Shown here one piece after another: positions 11,839 to 26,341 of a stretch of DNA of 64,000 nt. The DNA is taken from positions 1,302,001-1,366,000 of the forward strand of contig CAMPDV010000009.1 of NCBI GenBank assembly GCA_946699065.1. Reading direction: 5' to 3'. The position numbers and the translations under genes were made by a program. The stretch's first letter is position 1. Every line of letters starts with the position of its first letter. The notes under the pieces were generated by a model. The model ran no database searches, was not told the origin of the DNA, and saw only the letters and a program-made list of their open reading frames with translations. The stretch comes from Loxodes magnus. Lineage: Eukaryota > Ciliophora > Karyorelictea > Loxodida > Loxodidae.

Positions 11839-13871
11839 TATGTTTTATTAAATAAAAAATTTACTTTGCAAATAAATTAGATTTATCTGACTATAAATAT
11901 TTACTTTATTAAAATCTTAAATTATTCCTTCTATCAAATACTTTCAAATCTTACCTATTTCATTTATCTAGCTTACCCGTATCACATTCAAATTTACTAT
12001 AATTCAATTTATTTAACTGGATTTATAAAGATTTAACTCTATAGCTTTGAGCCTTTAAGTTAAATTACTAAATAATTATTATACTTTTACCTTTATCTTT
12101 TATTTAATTAATTGAATCTAATTAAAAATATCTAGCTTACATCTTCATTAGTTGAATATTTCATACTTTACTTTAATATTTAAAAGTTGATAAGATTGGA
12201 AGCAATAATCTATATTTAATTGTTAATAATTGCTAGATGGAGATATGATATAGTAATCACTTGTAATAAGCTATTTTAATTAAAAGTTTAATAGATTTAA
12301 TTATTAATTAGATCCTTTGTCTATAAACTTAGCCTATCTTTAAAGCATTTCCTTACTATTTTATAAGTTCTCAATGCAGCTATAAAATGCTAAGGAATAT
12401 TTATAACTTAATTTTAAAGAGTAAATTAGTTTAATTAGTAGTTAGCTAAACTTGGAGATTAATAAGTATAATAAACTTTATATTATTTCTACATTAGGCT
12501 TTTTATGAAGGATCTATTCTAATGCTCAGTGTATAAATAAAAAGATTAAAGTTAAATAAATAATTAGAATTAAATTAAGCATCTCCATTAAATAGTAAAG
12601 TCTTCATATATCAGGGAATCAATTATTCTAAGATAGTCTTATTATTTAATTAAATTGTAGTTAAATAGCTTTACATTTAAATTGTTTTAATGAGTTTAGC
12701 TATTTCTATTAGCCCGTTTATCTTAAACTGTATCAGTTAAATTAAAGTACATAAAGCCTTTCCTTAGTTTAGGTAATTATAGTCATAAACTTTTTTATGC
12801 TTATTACTATATTAAGCTTATTTAATTATTTGAAGGTATTATTCTTAAAAATTTAGCTGAGTTGCATACTTTAGATAATAGAAACTTAGCTACTAGCAGA
12901 TGAACTTAGCAATGCTAAGTGTTCTTAAGAATACTTAATATGTTTTCTCTATTCTTTCTTATATCTAGAACTGCAAATAGTGATAGATATAGCCTTACTC
13001 TTGTAAAAATGCTCTAAGAAGAATTAAAGTAAATTTGAATAAAGGTATAATATAAGTAAAATAAAAGCATTTTGCTAGCAATAAACTACTAAAATAGCTA
13101 AAATAAATTTATACTAATTTTATTTTTAAACAATCTAAATTAAAGTTTTTAAGAATAAGAACAGCGATCTAGGAGTAATTTCTATATTTCTTTGAATGAA
13201 GAAAACGTTTAATAATATTTAAATTTAAAACCATACGAAATTCATTATTTTGGCTATATTTTTCAACATTTTATAGCAAAGAAATGAGGATTATAAAATA
13301 TAATTGCTTATAAAGAATCCTATTAATTCTATATATTATTGCTACTTATAACATTTTATTTGAAATTATCCTAGTAATTTAAAAACCAGTCTTAATCAAT
13401 AAAGCAAAAGAATTAACAAGTGATTATGATAAAAGATAATAATAGTTAATGAAACTTAAAATTTACAGAATTAGCAAAATAATAAAAAATAGTACAACAC
13501 GAATAACTTACAGTTCTTGTATTTGCTCTAATCTAATAATTATAAACATAATTCAAGAACTTTAAAAGTAAACAATAAAATTATAATAAAGTTATTATGA
13601 TTAAGAAGCACAAATACTTTAAATAAAAACTCAAAGTGAAACTTAAAGATTAAAATTATTGTTTTTCATAAATATTAAATGATTTAATTTTCTATAATAT
13701 AAATAGATATATCAAATTTAACTTTCAAGTTTAGCTAGAATATGATATCATTTATGAATAAATATTCTAATAAAATAGCTTTCATATATCTTTAGTATGG
13801 CTAATTAAAGGTTTTATTACTTATTTAATTTTATATAAAACTTAGATAATTTGCACTGTAAAATAAATTTA
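11839..13871. other. AT-rich intergenic spacer, about 2 kb
   Basis: Only A/T-rich sequence with scattered short words. I see no gene, RNA or array. Confidence 0.55.
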
Positions 13872-14535
<664 letters not shown>

Positions 14536-17281
14536 TTTTATTAGAAGATAAACTTAAGAATAAAATAAAAGAATACCCAAGCAAAACTTTTATAATTAAA
14601 TCTTTGCTTAATTAATTAGACTTTAAGTTTAGATATTCTAAACCTATTATTCATGCTTTAGTAATAAATTGAATCTAATTTAGCATTTCATTAGAAAATC
14701 TATATCTATTTTAGTTTGAATTTATCAAATTTAGTGAGTTTATGCTTTCGATACAATATTCTATCTTCTATTATAACTCCGAAACTTCACATTCTAAACT
14801 TTAAACATTCCTATAACTTATGATAATAAAGCAGCTTTAGGTTTAAATAGTAGATCTATAATGAAGAAAGATTAAAATCCCAAAGATTTAATACTATTTA
14901 TTTAAGCAGGAAAGAAGTTTGATAAAGATATTAGAAGCTATTGATATATTTAGTAAGCAATTTAGTAACTAATATTAACTATTTTGCTAGAATTAATAAT
15001 AGTCCTTGTGTCTTACTGCTTAATTATAAAAAAGATGACTAAATTAGATATTAAAGCATAATCTAAATTTTAATATAATGCTTAAAGTTATTACTAACAT
15101 TAATTAGCAAGCTAATTATTCAAATGAGATTTATAGTTCTTAGAATTATCATTTTGTATGAAACTAGCTTAGACTTTTACTTTTGCAGTAATTGGATCAT
15201 ATCTCTTTAAAACTTTATTACCCTAAAATTTAAAAGTAGTAGTTCTATTTAAATCTAAATTAGAATAACTTAAATTATTAAAAAGCACAACATTTATAAG
15301 AGCTTTCAAAATTGATATTAGAGCATGTGAAATAAAGGATTAAATATAATTAAGATTTATAATCTCATTTATTTATTTATGAATTAATTAATTATCAATT
15401 AGCCTTATAAATCTATATATATCCATTCTATGCATCTTATATTTAAAAAAAACCTTTAGTTATCATTTAAAGTGCAAATTCTAACTTGCTAAATTTTTTA
15501 ATTTAAGTAATCAAAGATTAAAGCAGCATTTGAAGCAATCATTTTTATTGTGAAATATAAAAATACGAAAAATTCAAATATCTTCGAATTATTTCATAAG
15601 AAAATGAAATAATTTAAGATGATTGCATCAATAAATAAGGAGAAGCTATTATTCTAAATCTAGTTAATTATTTAAAGTAAAAATATCTTAAATTAGTAGT
15701 TAAAGCTTAAATTTGGTTAAGATAAGCATTTTATTTCTATTTCTATTATTAGAACTATTAGTCTAATTTTTTCTTAACAAGCGGTCCCTACTTAACTTTA
15801 AAATAAGTATATTCTTCCTTTTGTTCTTATGCTATTAAGATAAATAGTTGGTACTTATTAGAGTGAAAATAATTAAACATCAAATTAGTCACAAAATATA
15901 TCTATTAATTTTCATGATTATTTATCTTAAATTTTATTATTATGATAAAATCAACCTACAAAGGAGAATATTTGAACTAATCTACTAAAAATAAAATGAT
16001 AATTAATTATAATTATTAATTGTACTTAATTTAACTAAATCTTTGCTTCTCTTTGACACTATTTTAAGGATTAGCAAACTAACTTTTTGGATTTATTGCT
16101 AATAATTTATATAATAAGATCTTATGAAAATCATCTAAGTTATTTTATCAGTATCAATTATCTGTGCTCCATCTATATCATAATCTAAAACAATTACATA
16201 ACTTAAAAGATCTAAATGAGTTAAATGAGATTTATCTAAAAAATAATTTGTAAGATGAATCATTTAATTAATGATGAAAGTTGCCTTTAAATATTACTCA
16301 TAGCAAAGAAAATTTCTAACTTTATATTTTAAGACAGTCTTTTATTTACATTTTATAGTTGAGAGTTTCATTATTTAAGTTTATCTAAGTTGCTATTATA
16401 CTGAAGATACTTAATTTATTATATAATGATTACAAGTAAGTAAATTAATTTTAAATGCTAGTAGTTTTATTTATAAAAAGATAATAAATATAAATAAAGC
16501 TAAAATAATGAGTTACTATATTATGTGTATAAGGCTATTTATAAAGTTTAGTTCTCATCATAATTTATTTAAGAATTAAATATGCAATTTAAATGTTTAG
16601 AGATGCTGAAAAAGAAGAGCAAAAATATGCTTAATCATTCTTCCCTACTTTTTAAAGAATTTGGTTATATATTAATAAGCTTTTATATCTCTAAATACTC
16701 CTTAATGTATAAGTTTATCTACTTAAAAATTCAATTGCTAGATCAAAGAAAATCTAAATAGTCATTCTTAACACAAATATATATGAAAGCTATTTCTTTT
16801 AGAGCTAATAGGTTTTGAATATGTAATATAATGCTTTAAAAGAAGCATTGCTTATTTATAATTATCTTTAGAGTCCTAAAGGTATTAATCTTTATCTTTA
16901 AAGACTAACCATACTTAAAATTAATCAAAGAAAGAGTATTTACACATTAAAGGAAGTAGGTCTTTCGATTGATTGATACTGCTATGCTTATTAATATAAA
17001 AGTCTTTATAAGGGAAGCTCCATTCAATGCTGTTACTTGATTTATGATTAAAAATAAAGTAAAGCTAATTGCTAAATGAAGTAGAAAGGTAAGGAAACAG
17101 AGAATAAAATTAAAGAAGATGTAATATAGATATAATAGGTATCATAAATAACTATTCTTTTGGCATTTGTTAAAGTTTACTGTAGAAAGCTAATTTTATT
17201 TTATATGAACCATAATATTCTAAATACTTTGGAAATTTATAAAATAAATTTATTATTTAAGCATCTGTCAAATTATAATAT
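14536..17281. other. AT-rich intergenic spacer, about 2.7 kb
   Basis: This is the longest geneless interval. No frame shows family motifs or normal composition on either strand, and no tRNA-like arm pairs are visible. Confidence 0.55.
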
Positions 17282-19117
17282 ATGGATAACTGCGAAAACT
17301 GTTAAAAAGAGGAAACATTATTTAGTTTAGATTGTAATCACAAGTTATGCTCATTATGTCTAGGAATAAAGCGAGAAGATGTTAAGTTGCAAGAGATTGA
17401 AAGATAAAACAACGAGTAAAGCTCAACTAAAGTGAGATGTCCTCTCGATAAATGTCTTAAAATATCGGATTTAACGTATAGAGTTATAAATTAAAGTGAT
17501 TAAAGTGAAAACGAAAGTTTTGAGATAATAGAAACCAGTCAAAACTCATCAGATCAATAAGAGGAAAATAATATTCAGTCTAACTAAAATCTTCAAAATA
17601 ACTAAGAAGCTTTTTAATATCAAGTAGATGAGTTGAATATTTAGAAAAGTAAACTTGAAGAAGAAGCAAAAATGAATAAGTTAGAAATATAAGAATTAGT
17701 CACTTAAAAGTAGTAATTATAAGAAAAATTATCTTAAGAGTAGAATGAGAAAATCAATTTATAAAATGAAAAAAAAATTTTTCAGATAAGTTAAAAAAAT
17801 TTGAATGAAGAAATAACAAACTTGAAGAAAGAAAAATAATAAATGCAACATTATATCAATCAAGTTTAAAGTACTAATGAAAATTTATCTAAGGAAAATT
17901 AGAACTTAATAAGATAAAAGGATTAAAATTTGAATATCAAGTAGGATATATAATAACAACTTTTATATGTCTAAAACTAACTTAGTTAAGAAAAGTAAAA
18001 GTATGAATAGCAAGCGTAGCAACACTAAAATGCAATTAAAAATTTGAATTAACAATTAGATATTAAAGAACATGAAATTATTCAAAAAGTAAAAATACTT
18101 GAGCAAAAAAACATTATTCTAGAATCTGAAAAGAATAAAATTATAGAAGATTTAAAGTAACAAAATTTATAAGCATAAAATTAAAAATAGCTTTTCGATT
18201 AAACACTCTAATAGTTACAATGTTAAAATCAAAATAAAGATAATGAAATTAGGCAATTAAAAGCTAGTTTAGATGAATATTTGGTATAAAATGAAAATCT
18301 GAAAAGTTCTTTGTTCTAATAAGCCTAGTAATAGATAAATAATGAAATTTTAATTTAAAACTATCAAAATGCCTAGAATATGTTACAGAGTTATGCTTGT
18401 CAGATAGAATAGCTATAAAACGAAAAAAATAATTAAGTTTAGAGATAAAGTCAGTTAGAATATGACTACTCTAACAAATATAATGAATTAAGCAATGAAT
18501 TTAGTAATTTTAAGTAAAGTCAAGCCAGCTAAAATTCTTTAAATAATTAGAAGTTTACTGAATAATCAAAAGAAAATTAGGATTTAAAGTACTAACTTTT
18601 GGAAAGCTAAAAGAAAAATGCCTAGCTTTAAGAGTAAATTAATCAAATATTAGCTAATCAATCCCAATAGTAATTTTTAAATCCTTAAAGTTAAACATAA
18701 AATTAAAATCCTTATGTCCAAGTTCAGTTTAATTAAATTTAATAGATAAATTAGAGAGAATAGTCTTCTTATTTTACTCCTGAATAGTTCAATTTCCAGG
18801 GTTAATCTATCCAAAATGATTTGTAGTGCCAAAAATAGAATTAGCAGAAATTAGAATGTGATAATCTAAACTGCACAAAAAGAAGTGCCCAAGTTTACAT
18901 GATGAATTGCTATCATAGCTTTTGCTGTGAATGTCTTAAAATTCAAGTTAATTTATAAACAGGAAGTTAGAATAAGTACAACTAATATGAAAAAGGATAA
19001 AAGATATATTGTCCAAACAATTGCGGTAATTAAATAAACCCCGAGATAATATAAAAAATACTTGGACAAGAGACTTATCAAAAGGATTTCGAAGAAGCTT
19101 AGAGAAGAAGAATTTGA
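17282..19117 (+). CDS. Gln-rich coiled-coil protein with RING-like zinc fingers at both ends
   Basis: 611 residues, ATG 17282 to TGA 19115-19117. The N-terminus has CENC...CNHKLCSLC...CPLDKC, a C-x2-C / C-x-H-x2-C-x2-C / C-x4-C arrangement like a RING finger with an atypical last pair. The C-terminus repeats the theme: CDNLNC...CYHSFCCEC...CPNNCG. Between them lie about 400 residues of Gln/Asn/Lys/Glu-rich coiled coil in which Gln is mostly TAA or TAG. Such proteins usually act as E3 ubiquitin ligases or scaffolds; that role is inferred from the fingers only. A second in-frame TGA follows at 19124, nine nt after the first, so the stop could be either. I chose the first because sense TGA is absent near stops elsewhere in the window. 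Confidence 0.8.
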
Positions 19118-19739
19118 AGATACTGATATTATTAATAATTAATTAAAATTAAATTAGTCACAAACTAAAAAAATAGCTTTTACTTATATTTTATTCTTTT
19201 TCTCTTCCTATTATACCTATACAAGTCGTTTTTTCCATTTTTCTTACATAAAAAATAATATAAAACATTTATCTAAATTAAAATATTTCAATGCATTTAA
19301 TGAATAAAGATATTAAATGAAAAGGTATAATTATTTATAGTTCTCTTCAGAAACTATTAGGATTTAAAATATCTTTTTTATTTAGATTTTTAAATACATA
19401 ATTTATTGTAATTTAAATAATTTATTTTATAAACTATTTATAAAGGATTCATTCCATTAGCATCTTTAGCTTGCAAAATTTTAGATTTTTACTCATTAAT
19501 AAAATTTTTGTACAAGAGAAGACTATAAAATTTGAAAAGGTAATTTCAGAGTTAATATGCTGAATTTTAGTATGAAGAATTTAATTAAAAATATTAAAAA
19601 TTAGGACTATTTTATTTTATCTTTGTAATATTTCAGTCTTTAACCTAAAATAGATTTTTTTATTTTCAATTTAATAAGAAAATAAAGCTTAAGTTGTATC
19701 TATAGAAATGTAAACCTAATTGAATTGATTTTAAAAAGC
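19118..19739. other. AT-rich spacer between convergent genes
   Basis: This stretch holds the 3' flanks of the RING-like gene and of MEMO1. Nothing coding is recognised. Confidence 0.5.
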
Positions 19740-20654
19740 TCATTTATCAAAATACGTAACTGCAGCTGCATAGCTTACAGAACTATCTCTCTTATTTGTT
19801 ACTTTTTCACTCTTTGTATATTTTACAAATTTTGTTTTCAGTTTTTAGTTGCGAATTAGGATATTTGCGTTATCAATCAACCTTAACAAGATTAAAATAG
19901 CATTTCTGCCGCAGATTGTATTTTATGTGCTATATAAGTAGTTTTTAAACCCTTAAAGATCGTTAGATTCAATATATGTCATTCCAAGCTTATCCAATTT
20001 TTATATCTATCTTCAAATATTTTCTCCCTGATCACTAAATGGAATATATTCAAATCTTCTACCTCAATGACAAAAATCTGAAGAAATAAAAAATAAATTT
20101 TCACGGTCTAATAAAAATGGAGTGAGCATATTTGCATATTGTTGATCAGTATTTTAATCAATCTCTCCAACTATTATTGGAACTATTCTGATGTAATGAT
20201 TTTCTTAAAAAATATGTTTTATAAATGGAAATTACATTTCTAGGCTATGTTCATCTTACTCTATTCTTTGATTTAAAATACATCACAAAGATTTGGAATT
20301 TAAATTAAAGTATCACAAATATTAGTATCAATTTCTAAATTTCCAATTGGTGTCTCGTAAATTTGAGAAAAAGGAAGAGCACATCCTTAAAAATATTAAG
20401 TATGTGAAGGACCTAATATAAACACTCTTTTTATGGTTTCATTTTTTACTTACGAAAATGTGCAAGCTGCAGTAAATCCTGAATAAGAATATCCAGCATG
20501 TGGAACAATTATTGCTTTAGCTGGAGGGTAAGTAGTTTAAATTTATTAAAGTCAAAGCTATAATTGAGCAGATAATTTTTCTTTATTACTTTCATATCCT
20601 TTTCAAGCATGACTAGCTGGCCTTATCTATTATACAGATTTGAAATTAAACCAT
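19740..20654 (-). CDS. MEMO1: MEMO1-family protein
   Basis: About 288 residues ending at TGA 19742-19740. Family blocks are in order: RPASHAWKGY, VPHAGYSYSGFTAAC, ILGPSHTQYF, DEHSLEMQFPF, IVPIIVGEI, FISSDFCHWGRRF and the C-terminal VSYAAAVTYF. Trp in SHAW, CHW (20064-20066) and ENIW comes from TGA. Two introns are inferred: 25 nt at 20627-20651 directly after the start ATG, and one between LCD and QDEHS, either 23 nt (20259-20281) or 26 nt (20261-20286); both shift the frame as needed. MEMO proteins belong to the LigB/extradiol dioxygenase fold and have been tied to redox control, copper handling and cell motility in animals. The start exon is the least certain part. Confidence 0.92.
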
Positions 20655-21273
20655 CTTAGTAGATTAATCTTCTGTTATTCTAAATTGATTAAGAATTACG
20701 CTAAAATAAGCTAAAATGATTTCCTCCTTTTATTGTTTTCATTAAATAAAATTGAAATAACTACCAATGTTTCTTAAAACTTATAAATGTATGGAAAACA
20801 TTTAATTTAATACGAGCAAATAAAAGCAAGGAAATGATAAAGTAAGCATTAATTAAAAGTAAGTTTTGAAATAAAGTAGTATAAGATAATTTAACAATAT
20901 ATCTAACTATATTAAATAAATCAAGCATATTATTAACTAGTAAAGGCAATCAAATATTCTTTTGCTATTATATCGCTATTCCATTAGATTATTACTAATA
21001 GAGAGTAATTTATTGAAAGTAAGTACTTTAATTTCTTTAGATTAAGTATAAGGACATTAATATTTTATTTATCTCTATATTTTTCAGTTTTCAAATAATA
21101 AAATTGCTGTAAAGTATTTGAGCTTTAGAAGGATATTTAGAAGTACATATTAAACTAAGTAAAAGAAGAAGATAAACGAAAATAAGCTTAAAAATTTAAA
21201 TATACATAGTTTAGATATATTTAAAGGCTATTAAAGAATCATTTAAATAATATTAAACTTAAATAGTCATCTA
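20655..21273. other. AT-rich intergenic spacer
   Basis: Contains a hydrophobic minus-strand ORF (20761-20949) made of very AT-rich codons. I see no support for it as a gene. Confidence 0.5.
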
Positions 21274-24200
21274 TCATTCCAATAGTTTTTCTACCTCTTT
21301 AAAAATGCACTTCGAATACAATTCTAAAATCATGGAAATATCTTTGAAAGTGTCTTAAATCAAATCCAAATTACTTAAGAGTTATTAAATTTGACTTTCT
21401 TTTTCTGATTCTTAAAATTTTTAAGATGGATATAAGATTTAAATGCAGGCTCTTTTTATAAGTTTTTATTTTTTACCAAATCTCAGAAGAATAAGATTTC
21501 AAGAAAAGTTTTATATGTCATAAGCTTGCAGATCAGCACCACATTACTTCATAAATCCAATAAAGTTTTGATCATAAGCTTGCTATTACTTAAATATATC
21601 CATTATTATTTCTTTCCTTTTCAACTTCTTAGGAAACTGCTCCATTTCATAATTTTATATTAATTTCTCGAAAATGACACTAAATTATTACTTAGTCTCC
21701 TCATATATGACTTTAGCTATTAATTCTTTTTAACTAAGCTATAAGATTTATTTTTCCATGTGTTGTATATATCTTAGGCAATCAATTTCTTTTACCTTAG
21801 CCTTTTGAAGATTTCTGCAAATTTTAATAGCGATATTGTCAACAGAAATGCTTTTCATTGTAGTTTAAATTATTTTAATTTGTTAGGGGTCATTTTGGGT
21901 GCTTTTTGAAAAGTTAAGGAATTATTTAAGTTTTGATTAATCTTAGTTTTGTTTTTTTTCTTCATAAGATTTTATAGTATTATTCTTGATAACGTCTGTT
22001 AACTTCATCTTATTTTTTAGTTAACTGCCTAGTTTCTATTTTATATCTTCTTAAACTCCTTTATTTTGCTAAGAGATATCTCCCTGCCCTAATTATGTTT
22101 TTTATTTAACGAAAGTCTTACTAATTGTCGTGTTTTGCTTGGCAAATGTTTTTGAGTGCTGAAATTAATTTTATTCAATTACTTCCTTGTAAAATAATTC
22201 AGTACTTGAGCTAGAACTTGAACTTGAGCTATCAGATTCACTTTCAGAATCTGAACTGCTGACTTAACTCAAATTCGTTTAACTTAATTTATCTTTTGAT
22301 CCAAAAGATTTGTTTGATGCACTTAACTTTTAAGTCTTCTAAACAGGTAATTTATCTTAGTTATCCTATTGAGAATTATCATCTTCAAGATTGCTATTTT
22401 TTTCAGATATAACATTGTTAGAAATATCTTCTATTTGTGAAACTTTTATTTTTAAATTATTATTTTTTTATTTCTATTCCTCCTACTTTGAAGGAGAATC
22501 TTTATCTTTAGCATAATTTTATAGTTGAAGTAAAATAGAAGATTTTTCAGCTTCTTAGTTTTGAATTACCCCTTGTCTCCTTTAAACTATTTCTTTATTT
22601 CCATTTTGTAATAAAGAGCTCCCTCTATTGCTTTTATCATAGCTGTTTTAATCATTTTTCATATTTTTGAAATTGATTCAATTCTCTAGTTACTTTGATG
22701 GACGTTTGCTCTAATCTTATTCTTTTTCTAAATCTTCCTCACTCTATAGATTATTTTATTAAAGCAGAGTGAAAACTTCCCATATAAGAGATGTTACCAA
22801 ACTAAGGGAAATAATAGTTTAAATTCAGTAAAAAGAAACAAAAAAGAATGCAGATGTAAATCAGTCATTATGTACTTTAGCCCATTTAAAAAGCACGTAT
22901 TCCCAATCAGATTCTATTAGCATTTGGAACATGCAAGTAAATGCATGAGTGATTGAGTTAAAATCTCCTAGCACGTCTGTTAATTCTTCTTCAATATGAT
23001 CTTCTTCCGATTCTGTACTAAAGAGTTCCATTCCTACCAAGCAATATTCATAAAATATAAGGAAAATCACTGCATACATTCTGAAAATGCTTGGAATGCA
23101 GCAAAAAGTTTTCCAAACTAGATTCTAAATTCTTTTAGAGCTTTATCTAATCTAATTCTCTATGATATTATGAAGATGAATTAAGAAATTTCTTTAATTT
23201 TTAACTTCGATTACTTTGAAGATAGTTAAGGCTCTTAAGATAATTATTTCGTGAAAAGTTAAAATTCCAAATATCAAAATAAATATTTCAAATTTATTTC
23301 AGTCATTTTAGATATATGTTCTAAATCCCAGTGATACTATTTACAAAAAAATGTCTAAAATCATTATTAATAGTAATGTTCATTCCAAGTAGTGTAAAAT
23401 TTAATTTTCACCAACGCTTTATAGTAGAATAATAATGGCATTTGCAACGTTGCATAAAGAAATTATTAATAAATACTTCTTGCTGAGTATAATAGAGTTA
23501 AGTTTAAAAACTCTGTTAATAGTTCCTTGAATAATGTTGATAGCATTATTAAATTATTTATTTTTCTATTAAATCTAGTCTAAGTTTTTAACAATTATGT
23601 CCATTATCTCAAGAAACTGAATGATGTTTATTTTTAATTAATTGTCTTCATCGTAAATTTAAAATATCTGTTCCGCGAAATCAGAGTCAAGTTTATTGCT
23701 CCAAATCGTTTAAAGCAGTTTATGGAAATCATTTTTTTCTATTCAGCCTGTTTTTTTAGTATCAATTACATAGAATGCAGCAAATAAAGAGTCCCTTTCT
23801 TTGAATCTTTACTGCAAAATTATTTTGCTTCTGTTTTTTCTAAAGTCTTCGAAGACAACTGCAACAGGAATGTCTTTTAATTATATGGATATAAATATGA
23901 TAAAAGGAATGAATCAGAGCAAAATTAAATCTCCATTTTTAAAGATTTCCTCGTAAGCTACTTGTGGCCAGTAATTTAAAGTAGTTATATAAAGCATGCT
24001 TAGTACTGACTCTCCAAAAGTATTATATTTAATATTAAGCTCAAAAGCATCTTCAAGTCTATCTTTGAGCAATTTCATACTTATAACAGAAGAAATTATA
24101 ACCACACTGCCAAATAAAATAGTAATGTCAACAATAGCTGATTTTGTTCTGTAAATGGCATTTACTGTTTATCTTATTTACTTTACAAAATAAATTATCA

Positions 24201-25497
24201 TTAGAGGTCTAAAGAATCGACTGAACCTAAAGCTATAGCTGGGATATAATGAGAAGAAAATGATAAAGTCTATAATAAATAGAAGAACCATCAATATATG
24301 TATTAAGAACCTTTTCGATTTTATAACTTTTTTATTATGATCTAAACGAATTATCATTAGCATTCCTAGATTAAATATGTATGATAGCAAAATTAGAGCT
24401 TCAGCTACTAAAAGTCCTATTCAAGTATTAGAATATTTTTCAAAAGGAGTATTGTTGGAATTTATGGGTTCCCAATAAGGAAGTATGTGATAACATATAG
24501 TCATAAGTATCATTAAATAATTCCAATAAGGATTTGAATGTATTCTATAAGTTTTTGCTTAGAAACTTTTTTCAGATTTAAAGTAATGTTTACTGCTATT
24601 GCCCTAAATACTATCTTTAACATATCTTGCTGCTCTTAGAAATCTTTCTTATTAATCTAAATTGTCTTACTTTATAGATTCTAACTCTTGATATTATTAA
24701 GCAACTAGGTAGTCTTCAACTTGTTGGGCATTTCCTTATTTTAAGAAATCTCCAATCAAGTTTGCCTAATGAAATTATTAAAATCCTGATAAGCTTGATA
24801 AATTGATTATGCTTACTCTCCTTTAACTACTTACTTCATTTTTAAGTTCTGCTTGCTTTTCATTGTGTTGATTCTAATCTAACATTTCAATTAGTTGCTT
24901 ACGATTTACTTTTTAGATTTAGGACAAATTGCTATTTTCAATAGTTTACTTAATAAATATCTTTTCAAAATTTGTTCTTCAAACTAGATAGTTCAAATTC
25001 TAGACTTTTTCTCCGTTTTATTATGCTTCTTCTATAGCTTTAAGGATAATTTTTTTTAAAGTCTATCTAAAATACGAAACAGAAGAAGAATTATTTTAAA
25101 GACTTTTTAGATTAGGACTAAATTCTTCTTTTAGAAATTAAGTAGATTAAGCATTTGGATTTACTTTTATAAAATCTGGGATTACTTTATTTTTCTTCAA
25201 TCTCCCTTATTCTTATTCTTATTTAAGAGCTTCTAGTAGAAGAGATTATCTTCTATTAAATCCTTTAATTGATGTGCTTCGAGGTTTTTGTACCTCTTCA
25301 TTATTTTACTAGATTGAAGATCTTGGTTAAGAAATAGCTTTAAAGCTAGGAGAAGCCTCTTTAGAAACAAAAGGGTTTTCTTATAAAAAATTGTTGAGTT
25401 AAAGAGGCCTTTGAATGGTAGTTTGCAAAGGTTTATTCTACTAATTTTCTTCAGATGATCTATCAATAGTGTTATTTTAATCTTCAAATGATTCCAT
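21274..25497 (-). CDS. Two-pore-type voltage-gated cation channel with EF-hand linker
   Basis: 1407 residues in one exon, ATG 25497 to TGA 21276-21274. Residues 1-300 are a cytosolic Gln-rich leader. The first six-TM domain has an Arg-bearing S4 (RFSRFFRPLMIIYFVKQIR) and pore NTFGESVLSMLYITTLNYWPQV near residue 490-512, as in two-pore channels (TPC). An EF-hand pair follows (DTKKTGWIEKNDF and YDEDNQLKINIIQF, about 576-632), as in plant TPC1. The second domain has pore FNSITHAFTCMFQML then ESDWEYVLF near 843-868. A 500-residue tail carries a Ser/Asp/Glu cluster. About ten sense TGA codons occur; the last is about 230 nt from the stop. TPCs conduct Na+ or Ca2+ across endolysosomal or vacuolar membranes, but here the second filter has ESDW rather than the usual NNW. 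In-frame open sequence extends upstream to 26220. Confidence 0.9.
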
Positions 25498-26220
25498 CTT
25501 TGATTATATTAATTTCTTTACATTAGATAATTAACAAATCTTTGCTTAAATTTAATAAATCAAGTCTTTTTATAATAAACCTAACCTATGTTATTGATTT
25601 GTAATAGCTATGCTTAATGACGTCTAACACATAATTAAATTATTTAATACATTAAAATCTATCTCTTTCTACTATTAGATAGGAATCAAGAAATTCCATC
25701 CATAGTAACTAGTTAAATGTACTATATTTTAATTTTCTTCTCTTAAACGCTTAATTAAATATTTGGAATAATTATTAGTAAATCCTATGAAGGTATCCAT
25801 ATGAATTTAATTACGAACAATATATTTATAAGAAGCCTCTTGATCTTCTTTTAATAACTATTAAGTTTATGCCATTATTTTAAATGTGTTTTAAAAGGCT
25901 ATCTATTGTTTAGAAATTTGCCATTAGAATAAAATATAATATTTACTAAAGTTATAGTAAAAGGGAAGATATATTAAGGTTTATAATTAATAGCTTCAGT
26001 TTAAAGATAATTATGGCTATTACCTTAAGTTTATATCCCTTTCTTACTATGGATTATATTTTCCTTGCTGCTATTGTTTAAAGAATATAATTTCAAATGG
26101 TGTGAATTAGCACTAAGCAGTATTAACTTCACCATTGCTTAATTCTAACTTCAATTTAAGTTAAAGACTGACTAGTTATCTTATTGCTTCTACTAGTTTT
26201 TTAACAAATATCTATCCCAT
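25498..26220 (-). other. Open frame upstream of, and in frame with, the channel gene
   Basis: From ATG 26220 the frame (MGQIFVKKLVEAIRQ..., later ASYKYIVRNQIHMDTF and LIKRLREENQNIV) shows mixed codon use like real coding sequence. It runs into the channel ATG with a single in-frame TGA near 25990. Either it is a separate small gene whose stop I cannot place, or the channel starts far upstream. Homology gives no answer. Confidence 0.35.
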
Positions 26221-26341
26221 TCAATCTATTATTTTTAGGATGTAGAATATTGAAATAATCTATAAAAATAAAAGATATAATCATGAACTATAATTAAAAG
26301 GAATAAGCAGTAAACTAAGTAAAAATAGAGAGTAAAATAAA

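Noticed and set aside
14536-17281. Search for tRNA genes (including UAA/UAG suppressors), CRISPR arrays, transposons or telomere repeats in the spacers
   Set aside because: I found no cloverleaf-like B-box, direct-repeat array, transposase motif or telomeric repeat by eye. A covariance-model scan would be needed to exclude tRNAs.
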